DNA of 31,902 nucleotides from an uncultured Lachnospiraceae bacterium (GTDB lineage Bacteria; Bacillota; Clostridia; Lachnospirales; Lachnospiraceae): NCBI GenBank assembly GCA_910578845.1, contig CAJTSL010000003.1:1-31902 (forward strand). Reading direction: 5' to 3'. A model generated the notes under the pieces. That model did no database searches. It saw nothing but the letters and a program-made list of their open reading frames with translations, and was not told where the DNA came from. Within the stretch, counting starts at the first letter, position 1, and the number at the start of each line of letters is the position of its first letter. A program made the position numbers and the translations under genes. This document shows positions 24,873-31,902 of the stretch, piece after piece.

Positions 24873-25277
24873 ATGAAGATTCAGAATAACGGATTCCTTT
24901 CCATTGAGCAACTGCAGGATCAGTATCTGAATCAGGCAGGCAAAGCGCTTCAGGGAAATGCTTCAAAAGACGGAATGACGTTTCAGGATATTTTGTCACA
25001 GAAAACGACGCAGTCTGATAACAGTGAAGTCAGATTTTCCAAGCACGCCGCAGGACGTCTCGCCGATAGAAATATCGAATTGACCAGGGAGCAGGTAGAA
25101 CGCCTGAATCAGGGCACAGCGAAAGCAGGTGCAAAAGGAATCCATGAAACACTTGTCATCGTCGATTCCCTTGCGTTTATTGTAAATGTACCAAATCAGA
25201 CGGTCATTACAGCAATGGACCAGACAGAGACAGATGAAAATATATTTACTAATATTGATGGAGCCGTCATTATTTAG
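24873..25277 (+). CDS. Small flagellar-operon protein (TIGR02530/Flg_new type)
   Basis: The gene sits between flgD and flgE, where many Firmicutes encode a small protein known only as a flagellar operon protein. The 134-residue product has a polar N-terminal half, then a recognisable family core: FSKHAAGRLADRNIELTREQ, followed by LVIVDSLAFIVNVPNQTVIT. The last two blocks look like a small alpha-beta domain. No signal peptide or membrane segment is visible, so it is probably cytoplasmic and perhaps assists hook assembly; no activity is established. I chose ATG 24873 because GGGGG lies about eight bases upstream; in-frame starts at GTG 24825 and ATG 24858 are alternatives. Confidence 0.78.
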   Translation: MKIQNNGFLSIEQLQDQYLNQAGKALQGNASKDGMTFQDILSQKTTQSDNSEVRFSKHAAGRLADRNIELTREQVERLNQGTAKAGAKGIHETLVIVDSLAFIVNVPNQTVITAMDQTETDENIFTNIDGAVII

Positions 25278-25297
25278 CCGGACCTATAAGGAGGCGC

Positions 25298-25345
25298 ATG
25301 TTCCCGACTGACAGAAGGAGCAGACGACGGGCCATCAGAGCATGA
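25298..25345 (+). CDS. Possible 15-residue Arg-rich leader peptide before flgE
   Basis: A strong AAGGAGG (25288-25294 region) is followed by ATG 25298 and a 16-codon frame that encodes MFPTDRRSRRRAIRA and stops at TGA 25343-25345. The last base of the stop overlaps the AAGGAGG ribosome binding site of flgE. Six of 15 residues are Arg, mostly AGA, AGG or CGN codons. It could couple or attenuate flgE translation. Its small size makes chance a real possibility. Confidence 0.35.
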   Translation: MFPTDRRSRRRAIRA

Positions 25346-25360
25346 AGGAGGCCATTCATT

Positions 25361-27436
25361 ATGATGAGATCACTTTTCTCTGGTGTAGCGGGTTTAAAAG
25401 TACACCAGACAAGAATGGATGTTATTGGTAATAACATTGCAAACGTTAATACAACATCTTATAAATCACAGTCAATGGTATTTAGCGATCTGCTATACCA
25501 GACAACACAGGCAGCATCCGGTGCCAATGGCAATACGGGAAGAGGCGGTATCAATGCCAGACAGATTGGTCTTGGCGCTAAGGGCGGTGCGATTTCCACA
25601 GCGATTACGCAGCAGGGTTCCGCGCAGTCTACCAATAATCCGTGGGATGTCATGATTACAGGAGAAGCATTCTTCGTAGTCAGCAATGGCGCACAGAACT
25701 TTTTCACAAGAGACGGTTCCTTCACGGTTGACGGAGCGGGAAATCTGGTTATGTCATCAACAGGTTATACGGTCATGGGATGGCAGGTAGACCCGGAAAC
25801 AGGTGAAATCCTTCCGGATGTTGTATCCGCATTGAAGATCATGAGTGAAGAAAATATGACGTATCCGCCGGAATCTACGACAAAGGGATATATGGCAGGT
25901 ATCGTAGACCGGTATGATACTGCGACGAGCTCTGAGGCAGGAAGAGTGGTAACGCTCAGTTTCTTTGATAATCTTGGTTATCAATACACTGGTAAATTCA
26001 GCATCCATAAATTGGATGATCCTGGCCAGTATTATATACAGCTTGATGATATTCTCAATGAGAAGGGCGATTCGATCGTGAAGGAGCTGAATTTGAGCAG
26101 TATCAGTGAAATTGCTACATTCGGCGGTACCCGTACGATCGATACCGAGACGATGTACCAGTTACTGGATACGGCGACATATGATGCAGCAACGAACACA
26201 TATTCTATGAAGTATTCTCCTGCGGATATGTTGAAAGGGTATTCGACGAACCAGATCATCAGTGCGTCATCTAATTCCAAGAACCCGCCTAAGATTGTTG
26301 TACCGGCTAATGCTCCGGCTACCGGATATGCCGTGAAAGCGGGAGAAGAAGTGACGGTTGCAGGTAGTGTAGACTTGACAAAGAGCGAATTGACGGCGCC
26401 TGACTTCAACTTGATTTATGAAGACGGGAAATATTATACGAGAGGGCCGGCCGGCGCTAATGGGGAAGTGACCAAGGGTGTGGAATTGCCCTCGAAGCCG
26501 GAAGGAACCGATGCAGACGGAAATCCGGCATTTACTGATGCCCAGTTGGCAGAGTGGAAAGCAGCTCTTGCATCTTTCGGTGCGAATTCCGAAGTAAAGG
26601 GTATTTCCATTGATCCTGATACTGGCGCGGTTTCCATGGATTATGAGTTGAAATTTGAAGCGCTTAAGAACGGTACTTATGATGCGGATGGCAATTATTT
26701 CGTCGGCGACCAGATTTCCGATCCGTTAGAGGCATACGGCCTTGCGAATTCAGGCAATACGACATATACGATTGACTTTGTATCCCCGTCAGGACAGGCG
26801 CAGATTAAGAAATCCTTCACTTACACGGGTAATATGCTGGTATATGATACCAAGAGCGGAGCGTTCTCTTATGTTGGCTCGCCTGATACAGATTCTGTCA
26901 GCTTGAATTTCAATGCCAGTGCGACATCGAGAGATGGCACGAACATTCCGTTGACACATTTTACGAATATTGATATTGATTTCTCTACTTCTACGAATGT
27001 AAATAATGGCGGTACTTCTACAGCGAGCATGTTCAAAGGCGACCGGGTAGACGGTTTAGGCAGCGGTAGGAAAGTCGGCGAGATGTCGGGTGTAGAAATT
27101 GCACAGGATGGAAAGATTACGGCATATTATGATAATAACCAAAGTAAGTTATTGGGACAGATTGCGGTTGCTAATTTTGCGAATGCATCCGGTCTTTCCA
27201 AACAAGGCGATAACTTATATTCCGCTACGGCAAACTCTGGCGAATTTGACGGAATTGGTGATGATATCACTGCGAATGGCGATTATATGACAAGCGGTGT
27301 GCTGGAAATGAGTAACGTAGACCTTTCCTCAGAATTTACAAGCATGATCACGACGCAGCGTGGGTTCCAGGCAAACAGCCGTATTATTACGGTTTCCGAT
27401 ACGATGTTAGAGGAACTGGTGAATCTGAAGAGATAA
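25361..27436 (+). CDS. flgE: Flagellar hook protein FlgE (long form)
   Basis: FlgE polymerises into the hook, the universal joint between rod and filament. The N-terminus SLFSGVAGLKVHQTRMDVIG with NNIANVNTTSYKSQSM and the C-terminus NVDLSSEFTSMITTQRGFQA plus SRIITVSDTMLEELV are diagnostic of FlgE axial ends. At 691 residues it is much longer than the roughly 400 residues of enterobacterial FlgE. The extra length lies in the middle (about 240-470), which has Gly/Ala/Asp-rich, surface-type sequence. AAGGAGG is about ten bases upstream of two adjacent ATGs (25361 and 25364). A strong terminator follows. Confidence 0.95.
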   Translation: MMRSLFSGVAGLKVHQTRMDVIGNNIANVNTTSYKSQSMVFSDLLYQTTQAASGANGNTGRGGINARQIGLGAKGGAISTAITQQGSAQSTNNPWDVMITGEAFFVVSNGAQNFFTRDGSFTVDGAGNLVMSSTGYTVMGWQVDPETGEILPDVVSALKIMSEENMTYPPESTTKGYMAGIVDRYDTATSSEAGRVVTLSFFDNLGYQYTGKFSIHKLDDPGQYYIQLDDILNEKGDSIVKELNLSSISEIATFGGTRTIDTETMYQLLDTATYDAATNTYSMKYSPADMLKGYSTNQIISASSNSKNPPKIVVPANAPATGYAVKAGEEVTVAGSVDLTKSELTAPDFNLIYEDGKYYTRGPAGANGEVTKGVELPSKPEGTDADGNPAFTDAQLAEWKAALASFGANSEVKGISIDPDTGAVSMDYELKFEALKNGTYDADGNYFVGDQISDPLEAYGLANSGNTTYTIDFVSPSGQAQIKKSFTYTGNMLVYDTKSGAFSYVGSPDTDSVSLNFNASATSRDGTNIPLTHFTNIDIDFSTSTNVNNGGTSTASMFKGDRVDGLGSGRKVGEMSGVEIAQDGKITAYYDNNQSKLLGQIAVANFANASGLSKQGDNLYSATANSGEFDGIGDDITANGDYMTSGVLEMSNVDLSSEFTSMITTQRGFQANSRIITVSDTMLEELVNLKR

Positions 27437-27457
27437 TCTTTAGTATAAATCTGAAAG

Positions 27458-27494
27458 AAAGAGGAACTTTTGGGTTCCTCTTTTCGATTTTATG
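27458..27494 (+). terminator. Strong rho-independent terminator after flgE
   Basis: AAAGAGGAAC (27458-27467) pairs perfectly with GTTCCTCTTT (27474-27483), a ten-base stem with a six-base loop, followed by a T-rich run. It splits the flagellar operon into an early (flgB to flgE) and a later (flbD to fliY) part. Confidence 0.88.
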
Positions 27495-27536
27495 TGGTAG
27501 AATAGGAAGGAGAGTGTAAAGAGGGGTGGTTACATA

Positions 27537-27722
27537 GTGATTGAAGTTACGAAAATCAATGGCGTGAAAGTCCTGATCAACCCGGACTTGCTAGAATTGG
27601 TAGAGGAAACGCCAGATACAGTGCTGTCTTTTACAACAGGTCGGAAAATAATTGTAAAAGAAAGTAGACAAGAAGTGAAAAATTTAGTAAAATCGTATAG
27701 AAAGGATATTTTTGCAGATTAA
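27537..27722 (+). CDS. swrD: FlbD/SwrD-family small flagellar protein
   Basis: This 61-residue cytoplasmic protein matches the small FlbD (SwrD) family encoded after flgE in Firmicutes. In B. subtilis SwrD increases motor power and swarming, probably through the MotAB stator. The sequence has IEVTKINGVKVLINPDLLE, then PDTVLSFTTGRKIIVKE, a short beta-rich unit typical of the family. It starts with GTG at 27537, with GAGGGGTGG upstream. It directly precedes motA (31 bases), which fits a stator-related role. Confidence 0.88.
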   Translation: MIEVTKINGVKVLINPDLLELVEETPDTVLSFTTGRKIIVKESRQEVKNLVKSYRKDIFAD

Positions 27723-27753
27723 TGTAAATTTTGTGTAAACAGGTGATACGACT

Positions 27754-28563
27754 ATGGATTTAGGTTCAATTTTAGGCTTAGTATTATGTTTTGTATTGGT
27801 TGTTTTCGGTATTGTATTTGATAAAGAAGCAGGAATTGTCTTTGGAAACGTGAAGAGTTTCTTAGACTTTCCATCGGCGCTGATTACTTTCGGTGGTGCT
27901 TTTATGTGTATTATGGCAAGTAATACCATAAATAGCTTTGTAGCGGGATTAAAGAGCATCGGCTTGATTTTTAAAGCAACGGAAATGAATGTTCCTGAAA
28001 TTATCCAGAAGATCATTGATTTATCTAACGTTGCACGTAAGGAAGGCCTTCTTTCTTTGGAAGAGGCGGCAGGCGATATAGGAGATCCTTTTTTGCAAAA
28101 AGGGATATTGCTTGTTGTCGATGGTACGGATCCTGAATTGGTACGTGCGATCATGGAGACGGAGCTTGTCAGCGTAGAAGGCAGGCATAAAACGAAAATT
28201 GGTTTCTGGGATGATCTTGGAGCCATGGGTCCTGCTTGGGGTATGATTGGTACACTGATCGGTCTGATCAACATGTTGAAGGCTCTTGACGATCCGTCAG
28301 CTATCGGGCCGGCTATGGCGGTTGCCTTGATCACAACATTGTACGGTTCCCTTCTTGCGAACTGGATCTGTGCGCCGGTATCTAGTAAACTGAAGAAAAA
28401 GAATGCAGATGAGATGATGGTAAAGGAGATTGAAATCGAAGGTCTTTTGTCTATACAGGCAGGAGAGAACCCTCGTGTCATAGAAGAGAAACTGAAATCC
28501 TTCCTTGCACCGCAGGATAGAGGAGGCTCCGGAGAAGAAGACGGAGGTGAAGCAGATGGCTAA
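27754..28563 (+). CDS. motA: Flagellar motor stator protein MotA
   Basis: MotA forms the ion-conducting stator with MotB. The 269-residue protein has four expected membrane helices: about 5-23, about 35-55, and two near 152-170 and 180-200. The conserved block GAMGPAWGMIGTLIGLINML and the adjacent GPAMAVALITTLYG are typical, including the proline just before the third helix. The cytoplasmic loop between helices 2 and 3 holds charged residues that meet FliG. The ion (proton or sodium) cannot be told from sequence alone. AGGTGAT precedes the ATG. Its last eight bases overlap the motB start. Confidence 0.95.
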   Translation: MDLGSILGLVLCFVLVVFGIVFDKEAGIVFGNVKSFLDFPSALITFGGAFMCIMASNTINSFVAGLKSIGLIFKATEMNVPEIIQKIIDLSNVARKEGLLSLEEAAGDIGDPFLQKGILLVVDGTDPELVRAIMETELVSVEGRHKTKIGFWDDLGAMGPAWGMIGTLIGLINMLKALDDPSAIGPAMAVALITTLYGSLLANWICAPVSSKLKKKNADEMMVKEIEIEGLLSIQAGENPRVIEEKLKSFLAPQDRGGSGEEDGGEADG

Positions 28564-29374
28564 GAGAAAAGAGGATGAGGTAAAACCAGGCGCGCCCGCG
28601 TGGCAGGCTACGTTTGCCGACCTGATGAATCTGCTGCTTTGCTTCTTCGTTTTGCTGTTCTCCATGTCAACGGTCGATGCCCAGAAGTTTGAAATGATTG
28701 CGGCATCATTCAATCAGACATTTAGTATTTTCACGGCCGGCGCTACGGCGATCGGTGATGGCGTCTTGATCAGTAATGGCGTCAGCCAGCTCAATGAGTT
28801 GGACAGATTCATTAATAGCACTGGTAAGATGGATGATGGCGAGACTGTCTCAGAAGATGTTGCGGAGGCAGTCAAGGAAGCGATGGAGAAGATTGAAGAA
28901 GCACAAATGGAAGAGTCCGAAGAACTTGCGGAGAAAATCCAAGAGGCTATTGACGAAAGGGATTTAAATAAAGAAATTGATATTGATTTTACGTCACAAT
29001 ATGTGCAGCTTACCCTGAAAGGCTCATTGCTTTTTGATTCGGGGAGCACGGAATTAAAGCCAGATGTCTTGCCGGTGTTAGATCAGGTAGGGGTGATCTT
29101 AGAGAGGTATGCGCAGAGCACGATTGAAATTGAAGGACATACGGATAATGTACCGATGTCCGGCGCAAAATATTCCAATAATGATGAGCTTAGTTCCGGA
29201 CGTGCGCTTTCTATATTTAATTATTTGTTATCGACAGCGAATCTTGACCCGGCGATGGTGAAACATTCCGGACGCGGCGAATATGTACCAGTTGCGGACA
29301 ATTCGACGCCGGAAGGAAGGACGATGAACAGGCGCGTCGAGATTAAGATATATAATTCGCTCAGTTCTTATTAA
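28556..29374 (+). CDS. motB: Flagellar motor stator protein MotB
   Basis: MotB anchors the stator to peptidoglycan and supplies the ion-binding aspartate. The 272-residue product has one membrane helix (about residues 20-40) with Asp22 in FADLMNLLLCFFVLL as the conserved ion-binding residue, a coiled-coil/plug region, and a C-terminal OmpA-like domain (IEIEGHTDNVPMSG, SSGRALSIFNYLL, GRTMNRRVEI). I chose ATG 28556 because GGAGGTGA lies about five bases upstream; the frame is open earlier from TTG 28505, but those residues overlap motA and look unlike MotB. The overlap suggests translational coupling. Confidence 0.96.
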   Translation: MAKRKEDEVKPGAPAWQATFADLMNLLLCFFVLLFSMSTVDAQKFEMIAASFNQTFSIFTAGATAIGDGVLISNGVSQLNELDRFINSTGKMDDGETVSEDVAEAVKEAMEKIEEAQMEESEELAEKIQEAIDERDLNKEIDIDFTSQYVQLTLKGSLLFDSGSTELKPDVLPVLDQVGVILERYAQSTIEIEGHTDNVPMSGAKYSNNDELSSGRALSIFNYLLSTANLDPAMVKHSGRGEYVPVADNSTPEGRTMNRRVEIKIYNSLSSY

Positions 29375-29395
29375 AAAAGGGGAGGAACTATTCCA

Positions 29396-29929
29396 ATGAA
29401 GAAAAACTTGATATCTGTTATTATACTGGCATTGATGGTTGTGAATATTGTTCTGACAGCCGTTATGATGTTCAGTGTGACCGGTACGGCAAAGAAAACG
29501 GCGTCTTTAGTGGACAACATAGCGACAGCGTTGAATCTGGAGCTGACTGCTAATGCAGGAGATTCAGCGATTCCCGATGTGCCAATGGAGAATACCGAAG
29601 TCTATACGATTCCGGATTCCATGACGATTCCGTTAAAGGACGATGCAGTTGATGAAAATGGCGAAGGCGGCAAACAGCATTTTATTATGCTTTCCATTGG
29701 CTTTTCTATCAACACGAAGGATAAAGGATATAAGACATACGGATCTGATTTATCAGCACAGGAAACTTTGATTAAAGATATTATCATCAGTGTGTTCGGG
29801 CAATATACATTGGAAGAAGCGAAAGCAAATGAGGCAGAAATTAAGAAGGAAATTTTAACGAAAGTCCAGGAAATGTTTGATTCCGAATTTATCTTCAATG
29901 TCGCTTTCAGCGGCACGATGTACCAATAA
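29396..29929 (+). CDS. fliL: Flagellar basal-body associated protein FliL
   Basis: FliL is a single-pass membrane protein that surrounds the stator and stabilises torque. The 177-residue protein has an N-terminal membrane helix (about 7-28, ISVIILALMVVNIVLTAVMM) and an extracytoplasmic SPFH-like FliL domain. The family tail is seen in QETLIKDIIISVFGQYTLEE and EIKKEILTKVQEMF. GGGGAGG lies upstream of the ATG. Position between motB and fliM is canonical. Confidence 0.9.
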   Translation: MKKNLISVIILALMVVNIVLTAVMMFSVTGTAKKTASLVDNIATALNLELTANAGDSAIPDVPMENTEVYTIPDSMTIPLKDDAVDENGEGGKQHFIMLSIGFSINTKDKGYKTYGSDLSAQETLIKDIIISVFGQYTLEEAKANEAEIKKEILTKVQEMFDSEFIFNVAFSGTMYQ

Positions 29930-29935
29930 CCCCTA

Positions 29936-29951
29936 GCTTACGAAAGTGAGC
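29936..29951 (+). other. GNRA-capped hairpin between fliL and fliM
   Basis: GCTTAC (29936-29941) and GTGAGC (29946-29951) pair across a GAAA tetraloop with one T-G wobble. It lies just upstream of the fliM ribosome binding site (29967-29976). It may be an mRNA stability or initiation element; it lacks a T-run. Confidence 0.4.
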
Positions 29952-29981
29952 GTAATCTATACCACAAGGAGGTGAGTTTTC

Positions 29982-30965
29982 GTGGGTGAGGTACTGTCTC
30001 AAAATGAGATTGATAATCTGCTTGCTGCGCTTAGCAGCGGGGAAGTGAACACAGAACAGCTAGAAGATTCCGCTGAAAAGCAAGTTAAGAATTATGATTT
30101 TAAGCGGCCTACGAAGTTCTCTAAAGAGCATCTTCGAACATTGGAGATTATTTTTGAACATTATGGAAGGCTATTATCCACGAATCTTCCGGTTTATTTG
30201 AGGAAGAATGTGCAAGTGGCGGTAACAAGTTCGGAAACAGTAATCTTCTCGGAATTCAGTAATGCGCTTTCTAATCCATTGATTCTTGGAATTGTTGATT
30301 TCCAGCCGCTTGGCGGGACGATTTTAGTAGAATTTGCAACCAATCTTGGCTTTGCTATGATAGATAGAATGCTAGGGGGGCAAGGAGAGCCATTAGAGAA
30401 GAATAGAGAGTTTTCTGAAATAGAGATGACAATTGTAGAGAAAATGTTGGTTGTCTGTATGCAGCTTATGCGTGAACCATGGAAGAACGTGGTAGATATT
30501 AATCCGGTTTTGGAAAGGATTGAAACAAACTCCCAGTTTGCACAGATAATCGCGCCAAATGATATGATAGCAATTGTTACTTTAAGTATAAAAATAGGTG
30601 ATGTAGAAGGTTTGATGAATGTCTGCCTGCCATTCTTTACGTTAGAGAGCGTAATGGATAAATTGAATACCAAGTTCTGGTATGCCAATATGCAAGAGCA
30701 GGATGAGGAAGAGTATGATGAGTATATTGAAGCATTGCTGCGCAGGGTAGATGTTCCGGTAAAAGCGGTGCTTGGGAGAAGTAAAATATCCGTAACAGAT
30801 TTTGTCAATTTACAGCTTGGCGATATCATACGATTAGATACCAATGTAGATAATGATCTGAATGTCTATGTTGGCAATATAAAAAAATTCACCGCATTAC
30901 CGGGCTCCAATAAAGATAAGTATGCTGTCAGAGTAACGTCGGTATTTAGAGAGGGGGAAGAATAG
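29982..30965 (+). CDS. fliM: Flagellar motor switch protein FliM
   Basis: FliM is the middle C-ring protein that binds phosphorylated CheY and sets rotation direction. The 327-residue product begins with the CheY-binding peptide VLSQNEIDNLLAAL, then the middle domain with a GGQG turn (MLGGQGEP) that resembles the FliG-contacting motif, and a C-terminal SpoA domain (LLRRVDVPVKAVLG...LQLGDIIRLD). The start is GTG at 29982, with a near-perfect AAGGAGGTGA five bases upstream. It ends four bases before the fliY start. Confidence 0.97.
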   Translation: MGEVLSQNEIDNLLAALSSGEVNTEQLEDSAEKQVKNYDFKRPTKFSKEHLRTLEIIFEHYGRLLSTNLPVYLRKNVQVAVTSSETVIFSEFSNALSNPLILGIVDFQPLGGTILVEFATNLGFAMIDRMLGGQGEPLEKNREFSEIEMTIVEKMLVVCMQLMREPWKNVVDINPVLERIETNSQFAQIIAPNDMIAIVTLSIKIGDVEGLMNVCLPFFTLESVMDKLNTKFWYANMQEQDEEEYDEYIEALLRRVDVPVKAVLGRSKISVTDFVNLQLGDIIRLDTNVDNDLNVYVGNIKKFTALPGSNKDKYAVRVTSVFREGEE

Positions 30966-30969
30966 AAGC

Positions 30970-31902
30970 ATGGACGGAGGAATGTTATCACAAGACGAAA
31001 TAAATGCGCTGTTAAATGGTGGTGATTCCGATAGTAGCGATGCTTCGTCAACTGATGCGGCGCAGGCAGGTGATTCATCAGGAATTGATGAGAGTCTTGT
31101 AAGCGACATTGAAAGAGATGCGATTGGAGAAGTTGCCAATATCAGTATGGGTTCTTCGGCAACGACATTGTATTCCCTTGTCAATCGTAAAGTAAACATT
31201 ACGACGCCGGTTGTATCGTTGGCAAGATGGGAGAACGTATTAACAGAATATGAGAGACCATGTGTATTTATCCAGATTAAATATACAGTAGGTCTGGATG
31301 GCTCTAATATCTTGATTTTGAAAGAGCATGATGTAAAAGTCATTACTGATTTGATGATGGGTGGTGACGGTAGCAATACAGAAGGTGAGTTAGGGGAATT
31401 ACATTTAAGTGCAATTTCCGAGGCAATGAACCAAATGATGGGTTCAGCGGCAACTTCGCTTTCTACAATGCTTGGCAAGATGATCGATATCAGTCCCCCG
31501 GAAGCAAGCTTGGTAGATTTAACGGAGTTTAAGTCTGGTAGTGATATAGCGCCTTTCCTTGGCGGGACTTTTGTTAAAATTGCATTCCATATGCAGATTG
31601 ATGAATTAGTAGATTCTACAATTATGCAGTTATATCCGATAGATTTTGCAAAAGAGCTGTGCAGCACGTTCTTAGATTCCCAGATGGGTGGCAACGCAGC
31701 TTCGGCTCCAGAGCCTGCACCGGCTTCTACGGCGCCTACTCCGGCACCTGCGCCGCAGCAGGATATGAGCCAGATGCAGATGGGCATGGGAATGCCACAG
31801 CAGGATATGAGCCAGATGCAGATGGGTATGGGAATGCCGCAGATGATGCCGCAGATGCAGATGATGCCTAATATGAATATTCAGCCTGCTCAATTCCAGA
31901 GC
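30970..31902 (+). CDS. fliY: Flagellar switch phosphatase FliY (partial, runs off the window end)
   Basis: FliY is a C-ring component found in Firmicutes that combines a CheC-like CheY-P phosphatase with a FliN-type C-terminal domain. The visible 311 codons begin MDGGMLSQDEINALL, whose LSQDEINALL is a CheY-binding motif like that of FliM. Two CheC active-site motifs follow: IGEVANISMGSSATTL with a later ITTP, and ISEAMNQMMGSAATSL with ISPP. Both keep the E-x-x-N pattern. After about residue 240 a Pro/Ala linker leads to a Gln/Met-rich stretch with a 14-residue repeat. The SpoA/FliN domain must lie beyond the window. The ATG has GAGGGGGAAG just upstream. Confidence 0.93.
   Translation, partial: MDGGMLSQDEINALLNGGDSDSSDASSTDAAQAGDSSGIDESLVSDIERDAIGEVANISMGSSATTLYSLVNRKVNITTPVVSLARWENVLTEYERPCVFIQIKYTVGLDGSNILILKEHDVKVITDLMMGGDGSNTEGELGELHLSAISEAMNQMMGSAATSLSTMLGKMIDISPPEASLVDLTEFKSGSDIAPFLGGTFVKIAFHMQIDELVDSTIMQLYPIDFAKELCSTFLDSQMGGNAASAPEPAPASTAPTPAPAPQQDMSQMQMGMGMPQQDMSQMQMGMGMPQMMPQMQMMPNMNIQPAQFQS
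31756..31839 (+). repeat. Two 42-bp direct repeats in the fliY linker
   Basis: Positions 31756-31797 and 31798-31839 match at 40 of 42 bases; both differences are silent third positions. Each encodes QQDMSQMQMGMGMP. A shorter, related Gln/Met/Pro run follows. The repeat keeps the reading frame. Confidence 0.9.

Noticed and set aside
27684..28481. Long minus-strand frame (265 codons) across motA
   Set aside because: It mirrors motA codons, has no ribosome binding site or recognisable family, and motA on the + strand is certain.
30897..31787. Long minus-strand frame (296 codons) across the fliM end and fliY
   Set aside because: It is antisense to fliY, whose CheC motifs are clear, and has no independent support.
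31659..31871. Small + frame of 70 codons rich in Asp and Ala
   Set aside because: It is an out-of-frame reading of the fliY linker repeats.

Overview
The window reads as a piece of a motile, endospore-forming Firmicute chromosome. Protein sequence style, gene order and moderate GC point to a Lachnospiraceae-type Clostridium. This placement is inferred from the sequence alone. Every recognised gene lies on the + strand and coding density is very high. No gap exceeds 300 bases; the longest are 8356-8546 and 13620-13816. I saw no tRNA, rRNA, insertion sequence, integrase or CRISPR array.

Region 1 (1-5457) is a spore and translation block: gpr (spore protease), spoIIP (engulfment hydrolase), lepA (EF4) and hemW (heme chaperone). 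Region 2 (5458-8400) starts at a clean sigma-A-like promoter. It holds a SigK-type sporulation sigma factor with no pro-sequence, an HD-GYP-like protein that has lost most metal ligands, and a PilT-like ATPase with altered signature boxes; a terminator closes it. Region 3 (8400-13816) holds yifB/comM, dprA and topA. The yifB promoter overlaps the preceding terminator, and an unusual cytosine-free 18/19-bp tandem repeat runs into the dprA start. Region 4 (13700-14600) is codY, the nutrient-sensing regulator that represses motility in relatives.

Region 5 (14633 to the end) is a large fla/che-type operon: flgB, flgC, fliE, fliF, fliG, fliH, fliI, fliJ, motE/ylxF, fliK, flgD, a small flagellar-operon protein, flgE, then a strong terminator, then flbD/swrD, motA, motB, fliL, fliM and fliY (cut by the window end). 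These genes build, in order, the rod base, MS ring, C-ring rotor, export ATPase complex, hook-length control, hook, stator and CheY-responsive switch.

Most genes are conventional. The observations that deserve a second look are the dprA-leader repeat, the sigK / degenerate HD-GYP / divergent PilT trio, the acidic DKDNVG repeats on FlgD, the Gln/Met repeats in FliY, a possible 15-codon Arg-rich leader ORF that ends in the flgE ribosome binding site, and operator-like palindromes at codY. I did not find a clearly new multi-gene defence or mobile system here.
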